64,000 nt of DNA. It comes from Loripinus fragilis. Its lineage: Eukaryota; Mollusca; Bivalvia; Lucinida; Lucinidae. Position numbers and translations under genes: made by a program. The DNA is taken from assembly GCA_964019695.1 (NCBI GenBank), contig OZ026522.1, positions 20,762,477-20,826,476 of the forward strand, read 5' to 3'. Below the pieces are notes generated by a model. That model saw nothing but the letters and a program-made list of their open reading frames with translations. It did no database searches and was not told the origin of the DNA. This document shows, piece after piece, positions 35,082-46,362 of the stretch; the stretch's first letter is position 1, and every line of letters begins with the position of its first letter.

Positions 35082-35277
35082 AAAAGGGAGCACAGTGGCT
35101 CAATGGTAGAGTGCTTGACTCGAGACCGAGGGTTCAAGATTCACCGTCGTTACTGCGTCGTGGTCCTTGAGCAAGACACATTTATCCTAGCTTAGTACTG
35201 GTTTAACCAAGGAAGACCCGTCCCTGTTTAACTGAAATATTAATGATGGAACGTAAGGAATCAAATCAAACAAACAA
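35082..35277 (+). mobile_element. SINE family 1 copy
   Basis: Box-A region GCACAGTGGCTCAATGGTAG and B-box-like GGGTTCAAGATTC, then the family body and CAAACAAAC tail. Near-identical 11-bp flanks, ATCACGTCAAA (35071) and ATCATGTCAAA (35278). Confidence 0.85.
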
Positions 35278-35618
35278 ATCATGTCAAAGAATAATGTCAT
35301 AGCCAGAAGCTAAATAACTCTTTGGTGACAAGAAACACAATTGGAATAAACACTCTTTGAAGTAAAGCAATAACTTTTAAAAATTTCTCATGAAATGATC
35401 ACTTCTGTAAGAGCCACTATGTATGACATGATGTTATCTACTGAATAACAGTAGTGTCATATGATAGTTAAATATATGTATAGATTGTATGAACGTTTCT
35501 AGTCATTACATGTAGGTCTGAAGTAATGTATAGTCAATGTGTCTTTGCATATAGTTCTGAAGTAGATAATTTCACCCATCAAGCATCACATCATTGTGTC
35601 CTAAGATAACCATTGGTA

Positions 35619-36680
35619 CAGTGAGCCACTTTAGTTACGCACCACTTATAAAATGTAAAATTATTCAAAAAAGAAATTGGATAATTTTAATCTGAGACTA
35701 CCAGCGTAAAGTACACCTATAGTTGCATTAGCCATTTAAATTTTATTGTGATCAAATCAGAAACAAATGAGAAAATGGATCTTGAAGGGCACCACCCTCA
35801 TAGCACCATTTCACATTGCATTATTTCGAATGAAACTCAGATCACATTGCACTTTTTTCAGGGTAGAATTTCTGCTATGCCAGAGATAAGAACCAATTTA
35901 TTCTTGGCAATATCTAAGACTGGAATGTGTTTGTTAGCTTTATAAAAAATAACGTTTTACTTGTTTGGTTCCTAGCTGGCCAAGGTTTGAAAACAGTTTG
36001 TTGATTTTAGTACTTTTTTAAAGTTATATAAAATTTTGTACGATTCTTAGTAAACCAGTTATCTAAACACTTCTTTTATAATTTTATTTTAAACAACCAT
36101 GTATCCACCATTTATTTTCGTAAAAAAATAATGGATTTATTGGCGTCACATTGTAGACGTTAGTGATGACGTCACTACTACCAAGGCTAAAAGACGTGTC
36201 AATGATAAGATGTTTTAGTGTTTTGATACTTCTATGTCAACAAGTGACTCATAACAAGATAATTAACGAAGGAAAATCTGTTTGATTATTGTAACTGACG
36301 TTAATATGACGTCAAAACGAGCATTTCTTCAAACAGTAACAGTGTTACTGTTTTCAACGACCGAAAAAAGGGGGTTTACTTGAATAAAATAATTGTTTTT
36401 TGGTGTTTTTCTGTCACGACGATCACCATGGATAATGCCTAGCGCAAAGCGCAAATAGAAAATATAGACGTTCAGATTGCACGTGCAGTCGTGCACTTTT
36501 GTCAAAAGTGCCTTTGGCGTAGCAGAATGATTCACATGAGTGATTCCGATATATTTTTCCGATGTCATCAAACAGATAAAATGTCAATAAGTAAATTATC
36601 ATAGAGAATGTTCGATTCCAGCATTTTTGTGAAAAAATGTGGGCCCTTAAAAAGTGGTGCATAACTAAAGTGGCTCACTG
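35619..36680. mobile_element. 1,062-bp Tc1/mariner-like non-autonomous element
   Basis: TA flanks at 35617-35618 and 36681-36682. Perfect inverted ends of about 18 bp (CAGTGAGCCACTTTAGTT) extend imperfectly to about 29 bp. The uninterrupted site is seen in the neighbouring tandem copy at 37038-37045. The CAGT start and TA duplication fit Tc1/mariner. The interior has no transposase. Confidence 0.8.
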
Positions 36681-37093
36681 TAGCACATGGATTAGAATTT
36701 TTCCAAGCAAAGTGTATGTTCAATATAGATAAGTACATTTTGCACATGCCAAGTAAAAGAAATGTGTGAAAATGCTTTATTCACATTTGCACAAACTTGA
36801 CATTAAACTCTATGCAATAATCTTTTGTGCAAGATCTACTATGTATAACATGAAGTTATCTACTGAATAACAGTACTGCCATACGATAGTTGAGTTTATG
36901 TATAGATTGTATATATGTTTCTAGTCATTGTATGTAGGTCTGAGGTAACGAATGTATTGTCATTGTGTCATTGCATATAGATTTGAAGTCCAGAATAATT
37001 TCACCCACCGAGAGTCACAGCCTTGTGCCCTAAAATAAGCATTGATAGCACAATGCGTTATTTTTTTTACAAACAAAGTGCAAAGATATGTAT

Positions 37094-37287
37094 AAGCAGT
37101 GGCTCAGTGGTAGAGTGCTTGACTCGAGACGGAGGGGCCCAGACTCTAGCCTCATCGGCGTCACTGCATTGTGTCCTTGCGCAAGACACATTTATCCTAG
37201 CTTAGTACTGGTTTCAACCCAGGAAGACATGTCCCTTTATATCTGAAAGATTGTTGATGGGACGTAAAGAATCAAATCAAACAAAAA
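37094..37287 (+). mobile_element. SINE family 1 copy
   Basis: GCAGTGGCTCAGTGGTAGAG head, degenerate box B, body AGACACATTTATCCTAGC and CAAAC tail. It interrupts copy 2 of the 370-bp tandem repeat. Confidence 0.85.
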
Positions 37288-37576
37288 ACCAAACAGTATA
37301 TTTTGCAGAAGCATGTGAAAATGCTTTATTCGCTTTTGACAAACTCGATATTATGTTTGATCTGTAAGAAGTCTAAATAGTAGCTGAAACCAGATATTAT
37401 ATTGTTTAAAAATTTTGCCAACAAATTGCTTGCAAATTTACAATTTGCTGTTGCTTGTACCTTTGCAATTTGAGCATACTCTGTGCCATTATGAACAAAA
37501 CTGGTGGTTGTAAGAATATGTAAGACTCAAGTGCCCATATGCAAATTACAAACGCTGATTTGGGTAGAATTCAAGA

Positions 37577-37914
37577 AATTAGATGACATGAGATTTCCTG
37601 TGACCCGCAAAGGTTTGGGCCAAGTCTGATCAGAGCCTTTGTGCTAGTAGCCAATACCACAACTGGTCCTGACAGCAAACTCCATTTAACTGCAATTCCT
37701 TGTAGCAAAGTTGCATATTTAGAATAGGAGCTTCAAAAGTGGATCAAGTGTGATGTTTTTTCAATTATCATCAATTATTACCAAAAATACAATCGAACGA
37801 AGTTTTTGATTGATCAACGATTTTAATTGGTGATTATAATTGATCATCGATACAACACTTAAGTCTACACTTGTCAAAATGCCACAATTTTGGAAATCAC
37901 ATGTCACGGCTCAT
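37577..37914 (+). mobile_element. MITE family 1, expanded copy
   Basis: Left end GAGATTTCC...GACCCGCAAAGG and right end CACTTGTCAAAATGCCACAA through CACGGCTCA. The interior has extra TGATCA-rich palindromic sequence around 37745-37855. Confidence 0.55.
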
Positions 37915-39799
37915 TTTTGATCTTTTTTTTTTAAGTGCTTTTTTATACTTTTTATTGTCAATGTTCTTAATGAAACCTAAGTGGACATCCAAATGGGCTA
38001 AAAATGGAAAAGTCAACATTTTGGAACAAATTTGAGACATTTGACAGAGAAATTAACGTAAACTCAAACAAGATATTTTACCAGGTGATAAGAATTATCA
38101 GAACACATAACATACTAAATATGTTCTTAAAAGCTTTTTAGGTATGTAGCTATGCTGATATCTAATAATCCCTGACAAAGTTGGTGGGATATAGTTTTGG
38201 AGTCGTCCGTCTGAGGCAGTTTTGTCCGTCCACATCTCAGAACTACTGATCAGGTTTGATACATATTTGGTAAACAATAAGTATCAAGCACTCTGATATC
38301 CTATAAGTTTCGTCAAAATCGACCCTTAACACTTTAGTTTTTGCCCTTGTTGTAGTATAGGCAATTATAATGCAAATCTATGTTAGTGAAATGTTAACGG
38401 GTTACTCCACTGAACAAAATGTTATCAAGAGCTAGGCATTGTTTCCTGTTTGCAATAATTCATCACATTACCCTCAAAATAGGGCAACAATGAACCGAAT
38501 GGAAAATCTAAAATAGAAATCTAAACTTCTTAACCAATGATCCAAACTCTTGAAATAATTTCAGTGATGTATTTGGCATAATGCCCTATGCTAAATATGG
38601 GCAAAAGGTTTGATCCCATATAACAAAATGACCACCAGAGCTAAAAAGTGAAAAATGTTTTAAAGACATACCAGCCCATGTTTGAAATGATAAGATTGAT
38701 ATTTTGTCGCATGCCCCTTCGAAATTCTGTTGTGTTCAAAATAAAAGCTTAAAGTAGAAATCATATCAAACTTTTCCTTCATCAATGGTCAGAAAAATAT
38801 ACAATATACAAATTCAAATGTTCCTAAAACATCATCTACAAAAATGCAGTCTGCTTAGCCTAAAAGAACTAAAATTCCATCAGTATTCTCAGTGCTTTGA
38901 TTCTCAATGGGATGGGGAAACGAACTTTTGTTCGTGAAGTTCTTGTCAACCAATGTTAAGTAAAACAGTCATATTAGTCTGGAGACCAAGGTAACCAAAA
39001 ACCATCACCATCAATTGGTCGTAATCCGTTTATCGGTTCACGTTAGAATACAGACAAAAAGCTACACCAACACCGTCGCTGACGCCGACGGTGACACCGA
39101 GAACGACGGGATCGGCACCAAACACAATATACAAATAAAAATAATTTATTCAGCATTAAACATATGTACATTGTTTATAGCCATTTTATCAACATAAAAA
39201 CACAATGCCCCCCCCCCCCTCGTTAGGTATGACATAATTGGATCAGCACGATTGGCCAAATGGTCTCTGAGATATCCTTGTTATAATGTGTCTACAACGG
39301 CCAAAGGACAGACAACAGACCCTACTTTATACAGTAATTAGCTTACCAAGAGCTTTTAGCAATGATCAGTATCTTTGAATATTAGTGCCAGGTGACTGAT
39401 ATCCACGGTTTTGGTGGGTATTTATCTATCAACATGATACTACATTTGACGAAAAAAGAAGGCACAACATTCAGTAGATGAGAAAACATTCAAAAAGACT
39501 TCCCTGACTCCAGTCATCATCAACTCCAGAACTTCTCATAACTCTGTTTCTGTCATTATGTTCATACCCTCCCGTAGTGAGCTGTAGCTGATATGTACCC
39601 CTAGTGAGGTGTATGCGTATCTATCACCCCCGCATAGATGCGTACTGAGCTGTATGCGTACCTACAGCGCATGCCAGCACTTCAAATTTTGGTACTTATC
39701 ACATATGACGGCACACACAGTAACCATTGAATTCGCCCATGCTGGCGTAAGGTCTAAACTGTTGGCGTAATCTTCATCCTCTTTCATACTGTGTGGATG
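37915..39799. other. No gene seen; dispersed repeats
   Basis: 37985-38165 resembles 21945-22085. 38200-38380 is a diverged repeat related in opposite orientation to about 61270-61430 (GTATAGGCAATTATAATGCA). A GACGCCGACGGTGACACCG block lies at about 39080, and a poly-C tract of 12 at 39207. Confidence 0.4.
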
Positions 39800-39862
39800 C
39801 GAGCAGCGAAGGCTCAGATGAGTCTGCGCAATTGCGCAGGCTCATCTGAGCCCTCATTGCTC
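39800..39862. repeat. Palindrome with TGCGCAATTGCGCA core
   Basis: CGAGCAGCGAAGGCTCAGAT pairs with ATCTGAGCCCTCATTGCTCG around AGTCTGCGCAATTGCGCAG. Related to the centre of MITE family 1. Confidence 0.75.
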
Positions 39863-40007
39863 GGTAATTACGATACTTACAAAATCTCAAATGCTGCCTC
39901 AGCTAGTTTCTATCCCCAAATGGATTATGGAACCATCTTGCCGTTAAGTAATTAATATTTAAAAGGGAAAGCTGATTCAATACGGTACAATTCGGATTCG
40001 TGCTTGC

Positions 40008-40060
40008 TATATTTTAGAAGTCAGTATCAGTTTGCTTAGTGCTGCAGGACGGACTGGAGA
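40008..40060 (+). promoter_or_regulatory. Possible core promoter of gene copy B
   Basis: TATATTTTA at 40008-40016 lies about 110 bp before the candidate start codon at 40119. This is the only support; no defined initiator was identified. Confidence 0.25.
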
Positions 40061-40118
40061 CTCGGATCTGACGTAGATGTACATATAATTAATCGTATCG
40101 CCGTGCCACTTATCAAGT

Positions 40119-40191
40119 ATGAGCATATTAGTGATGTGGAATATATGCATTATAACATTTATCCTTGGAAATGTATTTAGTGTTGAAACAG
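40119..40191 (+). CDS. Candidate signal-peptide first exon (gene copy B)
   Basis: ATG at 40119 (A at -3) opens MSILVMWNICIITF, then ILGNVFSVET, a short polar start, a long hydrophobic core and a polar end, like a secretory signal peptide. It ends one base into a codon at the donor GTACGG (40192). That phase matches the F-lectin exon 1 acceptor, and joining gives VETA-ISNLAL, where F-type lectins normally begin. It lies 12 kb upstream of 52220 with no competing exon seen between. The evidence is composition, splice phase and position only. The equivalent exon of copy A would be off the left edge. Confidence 0.5.
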
Positions 40192-40611
40192 GTACGGTCT
40201 ATTTCAAAACCAAATAGCATCCAAAGGACCTCGGACAGTCTCCTATTCAATCTGCCAAAATTTTAAGATAATGCATAATTGACAACTATATTTTTATGTT
40301 TAAATCAAACCCCTACAATTAGTGTACCTTAGTGAATAGCAGAAACAGAGTTTTCAATCCATATTTTTAATCGGTACTTGTCCAATGAGAAAAACATTTT
40401 TGCGTATGATTCGTGGGTTAAAACTACTATCCTTTCCATTGAAAAATAGCTTTTTCGTAGAATATTTCATTAATACTGTCCGAGGTCCTTGGGTATTGTG
40501 CTGTGAATAAAAAGTGTTTAAGTAGGGAAGACCATGTGTAAGTTTACATTTACACCAAAATGGGTGGCACGCTAGCTGTCACCTACTTTGGTGTGTTAAC
40601 TTACACGTATT

Positions 40612-40857
40612 TGAGCCAGTGCATGATATTTCCAACAATGTGGTATGTGCGACATGCAAAGGCTCAGACCAGCCTGCGCATACAATGTACGCCCAGTCTG
40701 ATCAGAGCCTTTGAGAGTCGCTTGAGTATTCTACGAGTGTTAAGCTACTGACTGAACACCATTTGGATTTTCTTAGCTTACCAGGAGGCTGCACAGGCTC
40801 GTCTGAATCCACATTTGTCAAAATGCCAAATTGTTGGAAATCATATGCCGCGGCTCA
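40612..40857 (+). mobile_element. MITE family 1 copy with known empty site
   Basis: TGAGCCAGTGCATGATATTT through TGCCGCGGCTCA. The uninterrupted site ACGTATTTCATACAG is at 42219-42233, implying a T-rich duplication of only 2-3 bp. Confidence 0.8.
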
Positions 40858-41047
40858 TTTCATACAGTCTATAATAAGAAAGTAGTGTAGAAAATAGCTT
40901 TTTCTTAGAATTTTTCATTAAGACTGCCCGAGGTCCTTGGTTATTGTGCTGTGAATAATAAGTGTTTAAGTAGGGAAGACCATGTGTAAGTTTATATTTA
41001 CACCAAACGGGGTGGCACGTTAGCTGTCACCTACTTTGGTGTGTTAA

Positions 41048-42210
41048 TTATATAAGGATATACTTTAATATAGTGGACCTATGTAGAATCCTGCCTTATA
41101 AGAGGATGTATCCATACAAATGTGGTATCAAAATAAACTTTGACATCTTAACTACACAGAGAGACCAATAATAATAGCTATATCCTCGTATAAAGTGATT
41201 ATCGAGGCCTTTAAACTTCATAAGGGTCAACGCAATTTTCGCTTCATCGCGCATCAGTGTACATGATCATTTCCAACACTCGTGCAAGCCTCTGGGATTA
41301 TGCACTTTGGAAATAAGATCTTTGAACGATTGGGCAATGATTATAAATGATACCCATTCTGTGTTTTCTGCAATAAAAAGGTTCTCACGGCATTAAATGC
41401 ACAAATCCTTCACTCCTGTGAATCTTGTTGACAAGTCGGCCATTTTGGTAGGAAAGTTGATAAAAAGCGCCTGGATAACACTTGCTATTGTCCAGAACTC
41501 CCCAGTAGCTCTCACAAGATTAAAGGGTGCCGAGTCACAGAGGGGCATCGATAAAAGAAATGCTGTTTATTCCAGATTTTTGGCCCAGACAGAATAATTG
41601 TTTTCTTAAGAAATGTGGAATCGTTTCTATATAGGGATATAACCAGATTTTGGCCAAGCCTGAATAATTGTTTTCTCAAGAAATGTGGAAGCATATCTAT
41701 ATAGAAATGATTCCACTTTTCCTAAGAAAACAATTATTCAGTCTTGACCAAAAATCTGGTTGCATCTCTATATAGAGATGATTCCACATTTCTTAAGAAA
41801 ACAATGTTCTCATATAAAATGCGTTTTATTCCGTCAATGTAACCAATACGGAATAAATCGCATTTCTGTTATAGATGCCTGTCTATGGATACATCTTCAA
41901 GAAGACGAATAATTGTTGGGGAGTTTTACAGCATAACTCCCCAAGACATGATCCATGTTTGAAAGACGCTTGCATTTTCATTGAGAAATTGAAATGGCCG
42001 ACATCAACCGTGAAAAAACACTGACCCATGCCCGATTTAACTGATCATTTCAAGCGATATTTGGACCCAGGCGTATTGATTGTAGTATAAAAATGGAGAT
42101 GAGATACAGTTGTATATAATTCGACCACACAAGTGTGGACACATCCTCTTATATGGCAGGATTCCACATAGGTCCACTATATTAAAGTATTTCCATTATA
42201 TAACTTACAC
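41048..42210. mobile_element. 1.16-kb TIR element, PIF/Harbinger-like size of TSD
   Basis: Inverted ends TTATATAAGG...ATACTTTAATATAGTGGACC and its complement pair over about 60 bp. The empty site GTGTTAACTTACAC is at 40593-40606. The flanks fit a TAA duplication. The interior contains a palindrome at 41642-41758 (CCAGATTTTGGCCAAG / CTTGACCAAAAATCTGG) and two weaker direct copies of AATTGTTTTCTTAAGAAATG. No transposase. Confidence 0.75.
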
Positions 42211-42295
42211 GTATTTCATACAGTCTATAATAAGAAAGCAGTGTAGACCCAGCTGATGACCTATCAGATCGAAATGCTCACAATCTTCTCAATAC

Positions 42296-42382
42296 TTCTA
42301 GAAAACGGGCACATTTGTGGGATTCTTTTGATGAACTATAGTTCATCAAAAGAATCCCATAAATGTGGCAGTTTTCTAGAAC
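42296..42382. repeat. Near-perfect 87-bp palindrome
   Basis: TTCTAGAAAACGGGCACATT pairs with its near-complement ending GCAGTTTTCTAGAA, through GGGATTCTTTTGATGAA / TTCATCAAAAGAATCCC with no loop (centre AACTATAGTT). Half of it recurs at 42541-42580. Confidence 0.85.
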
Positions 42383-42889
42383 ACTATAGTTTTACGTGTA
42401 GTCTGGTTTGCAGCTGTAGTACATATAATATCTCCGAATGTGTTACATGTAGTAGGGAAATGCGTTGTACATAGTTTTTAGTTGAGTTGAATATGAAAAA
42501 ATCTTTATAACCTTGATTATTGGACCCCCTGACGATAATTTCTGGAAAACGGGCACATTTCTGGGATTCTTTTGATGAATTGGTTTTACGTAAAGTCTGG
42601 TTTGTAACTGTAGTGTCAAGATACATAAACTAAGTGTTGTACATAGTTATTATGAGAAGTTGAAATTTGATACTCAGTTGAGTTGAACATGAAAAAATCT
42701 TTATAACCTCGTATATTGGACCCCCTGCCGAAAATTTCTGGATCCGCGTATGAATAGAATGGACTTTACGGTTGCAAGGAGCAATCAGCATATATACACC
42801 CTAAATCTGAGCCAAAGCATGGCGATAATATTTTCGAAATATATTTGTAAACGAGATAATACGTTTACATTGTAAGATTCGCCCTAACA

Positions 42890-43131
42890 TATTTTTTTGA
42901 GTTGGTGAGGAGAGAGAGGATCCAAATAACACTAAAAGTGGGCCATCATCGGCCCGCCAGCGGAAGGCTATAGCTTTATGAAAGGCTACACCCATGGTCG
43001 CCCAACATTGAGTGCTGGCTTGGTAACTTGGTGATTTTCCAGAGGATCCGGACCAGTACTGAAGGAACCCTATAGCTTTTTGACTTTCCAAAGGGGGTCC
43101 GGACCCCTTGTCCCCCCTCTGGGTCCGCGCA
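42890..43131 (-). mobile_element. MITE family 2, antisense copy
   Basis: Ends CTCTGGGTCCGCGCATG. The interior matches the complement of 32580-32715 (CCAACATTGAGTGCTGGCTT, GGCCCGCCAGCGGAA). The end of another copy, CTGGATCCGCGTATG, lies at 42738-42752. Confidence 0.65.
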
Positions 43132-43585
43132 TGTTGCCTTTGTTTAAACTACACTGTAAAAGACTTAAGTAGCCTGGGTTCCAGTCTAATCATTTCTTTC
43201 TATTTTTCCGTTTCTTGGTCAAAATCTACAGAAATTGATAACGGACTACCGATATCTTTGATGTGTTATCTTTTTATTATCTTAATTATTTAGAATATTA
43301 GCATAACAAAATATTGGCAAAAAATATTAACGGCGGGACCCAGTCTACTGTTAAAGGAATGTGCAGCTGAACTGCCACTGATCATGATGTTACATTTCAG
43401 CTGCTATTTTCGATCATATTGATCCGAAGAATAACTACAAAATAACAGGTCAGGTGGACATGTTTTACATTTATCACTGAATTGTTTTAGCAGGAATGTA
43501 AGTGCAAACTTTCACCAAAATGATGTAAATTTCAAATGTTAGTGACAAATGCAGAAAAAACTGAGTCCGACACAGGTTGTATATT

Positions 43586-44011
43586 GAATAATCTGGAAAA
43601 AACGGATCTTTCAGAAATAGAGAGAACCTACAATATAACAAAACAGCAGACTCGGTTTTATTGAGTCTGTTCATGAGATTTAATGGAATATGCAACAATT
43701 CTCATGCGCCCTAGCACCTGCTTAAGCGGTATTCTGCTCTCCATCAGAACCCAATATCCCTGAAGGACCAGAATATGAAAAAAATATCAACACTATATCC
43801 ATGTACGGGAGAAGTTTTACCAACTCCACGCGGCACAACGACAGCTGTTGCAACCTCTAAATAATCTGGAAAAAACGGGTCCTTCAGAAACAGAGAGAAT
43901 CCACAATATAAGAAAACAGCAAACTCGGTTTTATTGAGTCTTTTCATGAGAACTAATGAAAAGTGCAATAATTTTCACTCCTCCTAGCACAGGCTTAAGG
44001 GGTATTCTGCT
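43586..44011 (+). repeat. Direct repeat, about 155 bp twice
   Basis: 43586-43738 and 43858-44011 align (AATAATCTGGAAAAAACGG, TCGGTTTTATTGAGTCT, CTTAAG(C/G)GGTATTCTGCT). The minus-strand frames over both look alike for this reason. Confidence 0.85.
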
Positions 44012-44021
44012 TTCTGAAGCC

Positions 44022-44153
44022 TGAGGCGAGTTCAACGATGCGAGCGCTCTTGGGCGCTCGTTGAACTTATGCCAGGCTTTACACATTACGAATAGAGATA
44101 GGGTACCAGAACAACGAGCGCCCGTGAACGCCCGCATTGTTGAACTCGCCTCT
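44022..44153. repeat. Foldback MITE with GAACTCGCCT arms
   Basis: GAGGCGAGTTCAACGATGCG pairs with CGCATTGTTGAACTCGCCTC-like sequence, and GGGCGCTCGTTG pairs with CAACGAGCGCCC. The arms are about 48 bp around an AT-rich loop. Confidence 0.85.
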
Positions 44154-44209
44154 GGTTAGAAATTATATTGCTTGTCCCATCATGCTTTTAAGTATAGGTT
44201 ATACATATA

Positions 44210-44298
44210 GAGCATATATTACAATTATTAAGGAATTAAGTGGGAACGAGCGCAGCGAGTGAGCCACTTAATTTCTTTATAATTGTAATATATGATCT
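44210..44298. repeat. Short palindromic repeat, same family as 4187-4282
   Basis: GCATATATTACAATTATTAA pairs with TATAATTGTAATATATGATC, and GAATTAAGTGG pairs with CCACTTAATTTC. The core is GAACGAGCGCAGCGAGTGA. Confidence 0.8.
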
Positions 44299-45126
44299 AT
44301 GATCTACTTATATTTTTCTCCTCCCTTTTCATGACTGCACCTTTGGAAATGGTCGCATTGAGCACTTCACGGATTTAATCAATAATTTACTTATCAGATA
44401 TCAAAAATATTGACAAAATATGTAATTAGTTGGCCAAAATTTTTAATTTTCGTGCAAACGTATTAGTTGTTAAGTACAGGTTGGTGCGGAGTGAACTATA
44501 AATAAAGCCTATTAATTAAATATATGCTGAGCTAAGAGAGAATCCACTGTTTGTGCATCAGGGTAGAAGTCATAAATACTGGGGACTGATCAGCCTACTA
44601 TTCAATAGCTTGTGATCAGTGAAATGTTTCCCAGATAATATTACAAAACAAGTTGGCTTCCTTAAGAAAAAAGGAATCCAATACGTGGGGCCGCAATTGT
44701 TGAATAATTGGAATTCATAAATAAGCAAAACTCAGTTGTGATTAAATTCAGTTTATTTTTCTATTGATATTTAGTGGCAAAACATAGAAAATTAATGCCT
44801 ATTTCTGTTTCTTATTCGAGAGGAATACGAAATACTTCAATGAAGTCCAGACATCTATAGAAATTCTACCCGTGAAATTTTCAAGTAAATTTATACAAAC
44901 TATTAAGATCTATTAACCCACGATTCTTTGGCAAACAGGGAAGATCAAAATGAAATACCACATAATTCGGCATTTTACCAGGGTCGGCACTATTTGCTAG
45001 GACTAAAGCAATATTATATGTGACATTTTGTTACTGTAAAGGCGGCACCTCATGAATGCGTAATTAAGATTGGTCAACCTTAGACATAGGTAAAAACTGA
45101 AAATGAGGCGTGGTTTTATTCAAAAG
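44299..45126. other. No gene seen; dispersed repeat partner
   Basis: 44465-44640 pairs with 1921-2080. Nothing else recognised. Confidence 0.45.
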
Positions 45127-45863
45127 TATTGTCGTATTTATTTGACCCTGAAGTTCAAAGGTAATGACCTATGCTAATTTTATCTTGGAACTGTTATCGA
45201 TAGTTTTTGCCAAATATACGGGAATAAATTAGGTTTTCTGACATTCAATGTATCATAACGGTAGTAATATGACTATATTGTCCGCTGTGGTGTAGAGAAG
45301 GCAAGTTCGAATCTCTCAAGGAGTTTTTATTTTTGCCAGATTTTTTTCTATGTACTGACATGACGGAAAACACTAGGAAAACGTGAAATGCATATTGTTT
45401 GTGCAATTGTGCATATGTACACGTGGTTACACGTGTAAACGCTAGTAAATCAAGCTGTTTCGCTTTAGAGCCAAGATTAGTTGTCCGATATTCTTGGTTT
45501 ACTAGCAATTGCAGTGTTATCCTGTGTGCATTAAAAACAAACAAAAACAACATAATTTTCTCGCTTTCCTGTTTTATCATTTTCTCGCATTCCTGTTTTA
45601 GCGCAAAACGTTCCTTACAGGGGGAAAAATAAAAAGAAACGCTTCTCGTGAGATTCGAACTTACCTGCTATACGCTACGATTCCTGCGCCTTACCCACTA
45701 CACCACAGCGGACAATATTGTCAATCTGCTACATATATCAGACATTCCTTTCAAATAACCTAATTAGTTCGTATATTCGACGAAAACTACGGATAACAGA
45801 TCGGAGATAAAATTAGCATATGCCACGCCCTTTGAACTCCAGGGTCAAATAAATACGACAATA
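45127..45863. mobile_element. Foldback element carrying tRNA-like sequence in both arms
   Basis: The outer ends TATTGTCGTATTTATTTGAC and the complement at 45842-45863 start arms of about 200 bp. Each arm contains ATTGTCCGCTGTGGTGTAG, a box-A-like start. The right arm on the minus strand continues through a full tRNA-like span of about 75 bases with box B GTTCGAATCTC; the left arm has a shortened version. A second inner inverted pair surrounds GCTAGTAAATCAAG. This could be a SINE captured by a foldback or two SINEs in inverted orientation. It is not a plausible functional tRNA gene pair. Confidence 0.75.
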
Positions 45864-46362
45864 ACTATATCATCTTGCGCCATAACCATAGTATAGACAC
45901 ACAACGCATTATTTAGTACTTAAAACACCAGCAAAATAACTGCATCTGAAAGTGTCTATTTAACATAAGCATAGAGTCAAACATGGTGGACCCAAATCAG
46001 AATGCTCCGGGAGCAGTCTGATCTGGGTCCACACTGTTTGTATATGAGGCTTCAAATATTTTAGTGGACGACAAAACATATATTTGTGATTGCGCTTTAA
46101 GAGTTAATAAATGTGAGTTCAGTGTGTGCACGGTTAGGATTTTCATGAAATGCACGCACGTTTGCGCGGCCCAAACAACTTATTAATTCTTTACCAAATC
46201 ATAAATAGAACCTGATTTCCCTCGTTTAGCAGATGAAAAAGCCGAACTTCGCCCAGATATGAATATTAAAGTTACCTCCTTTACAGAGAGCAAAAAGTTT
46301 TATTATACTGAGACAAATAAATTAAATTCAATTTGGAAATTATAACCAGTTACCCCATTATA
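45864..46362. other. No gene seen
   Basis: Only a short inverted pair, TGGACCCAAATCAGA / TCTGATCTGGGTCCA (45990-46034), related to other fragments at 49795-49835 and 57735-57775. Confidence 0.4.

Larger units (their letters stand above)
35410..37370 (+). repeat. Tandem duplicate of about 370 bp, both copies interrupted
   Basis: 35410-35618 plus 36681-36810 aligns with 36835-37090 plus 37290-37355 (GTTATCTACTGAATAACAGTA, trimmed to its first 20 bases GTTATCTACTGAATAACAGT, and GAAAATGCTTTATTC). Copy 1 is split by a TA-flanked transposon and copy 2 by a SINE, each at a place where the other is intact. Confidence 0.75.
40441..42246 (+). repeat. Tandem duplicate of about 210 bp, each copy interrupted
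   Basis: Copy 1 is 40441-40611 plus 40858-40895; copy 2 is 40896-41047 plus 42211-42246 (shared: GTAGGGAAGACCATGTGTAA, TAGCTGTCACCTACTTTGGT, ACAGTCTATAATAAGAAAG). A MITE sits in copy 1 and a 1.16-kb element in copy 2, so each supplies the empty site of the other. Confidence 0.85.

Noticed and set aside
35082..37287. tRNA genes at 35095 and 37094
   Set aside because: Box A and B are present, but the body, tail and target duplications show they are SINEs.
45271..45715. A pair of functional tRNA genes
   Set aside because: The tRNA-like segments are inside inverted arms, the left one is shortened, and no good acceptor-stem pairing could be drawn.
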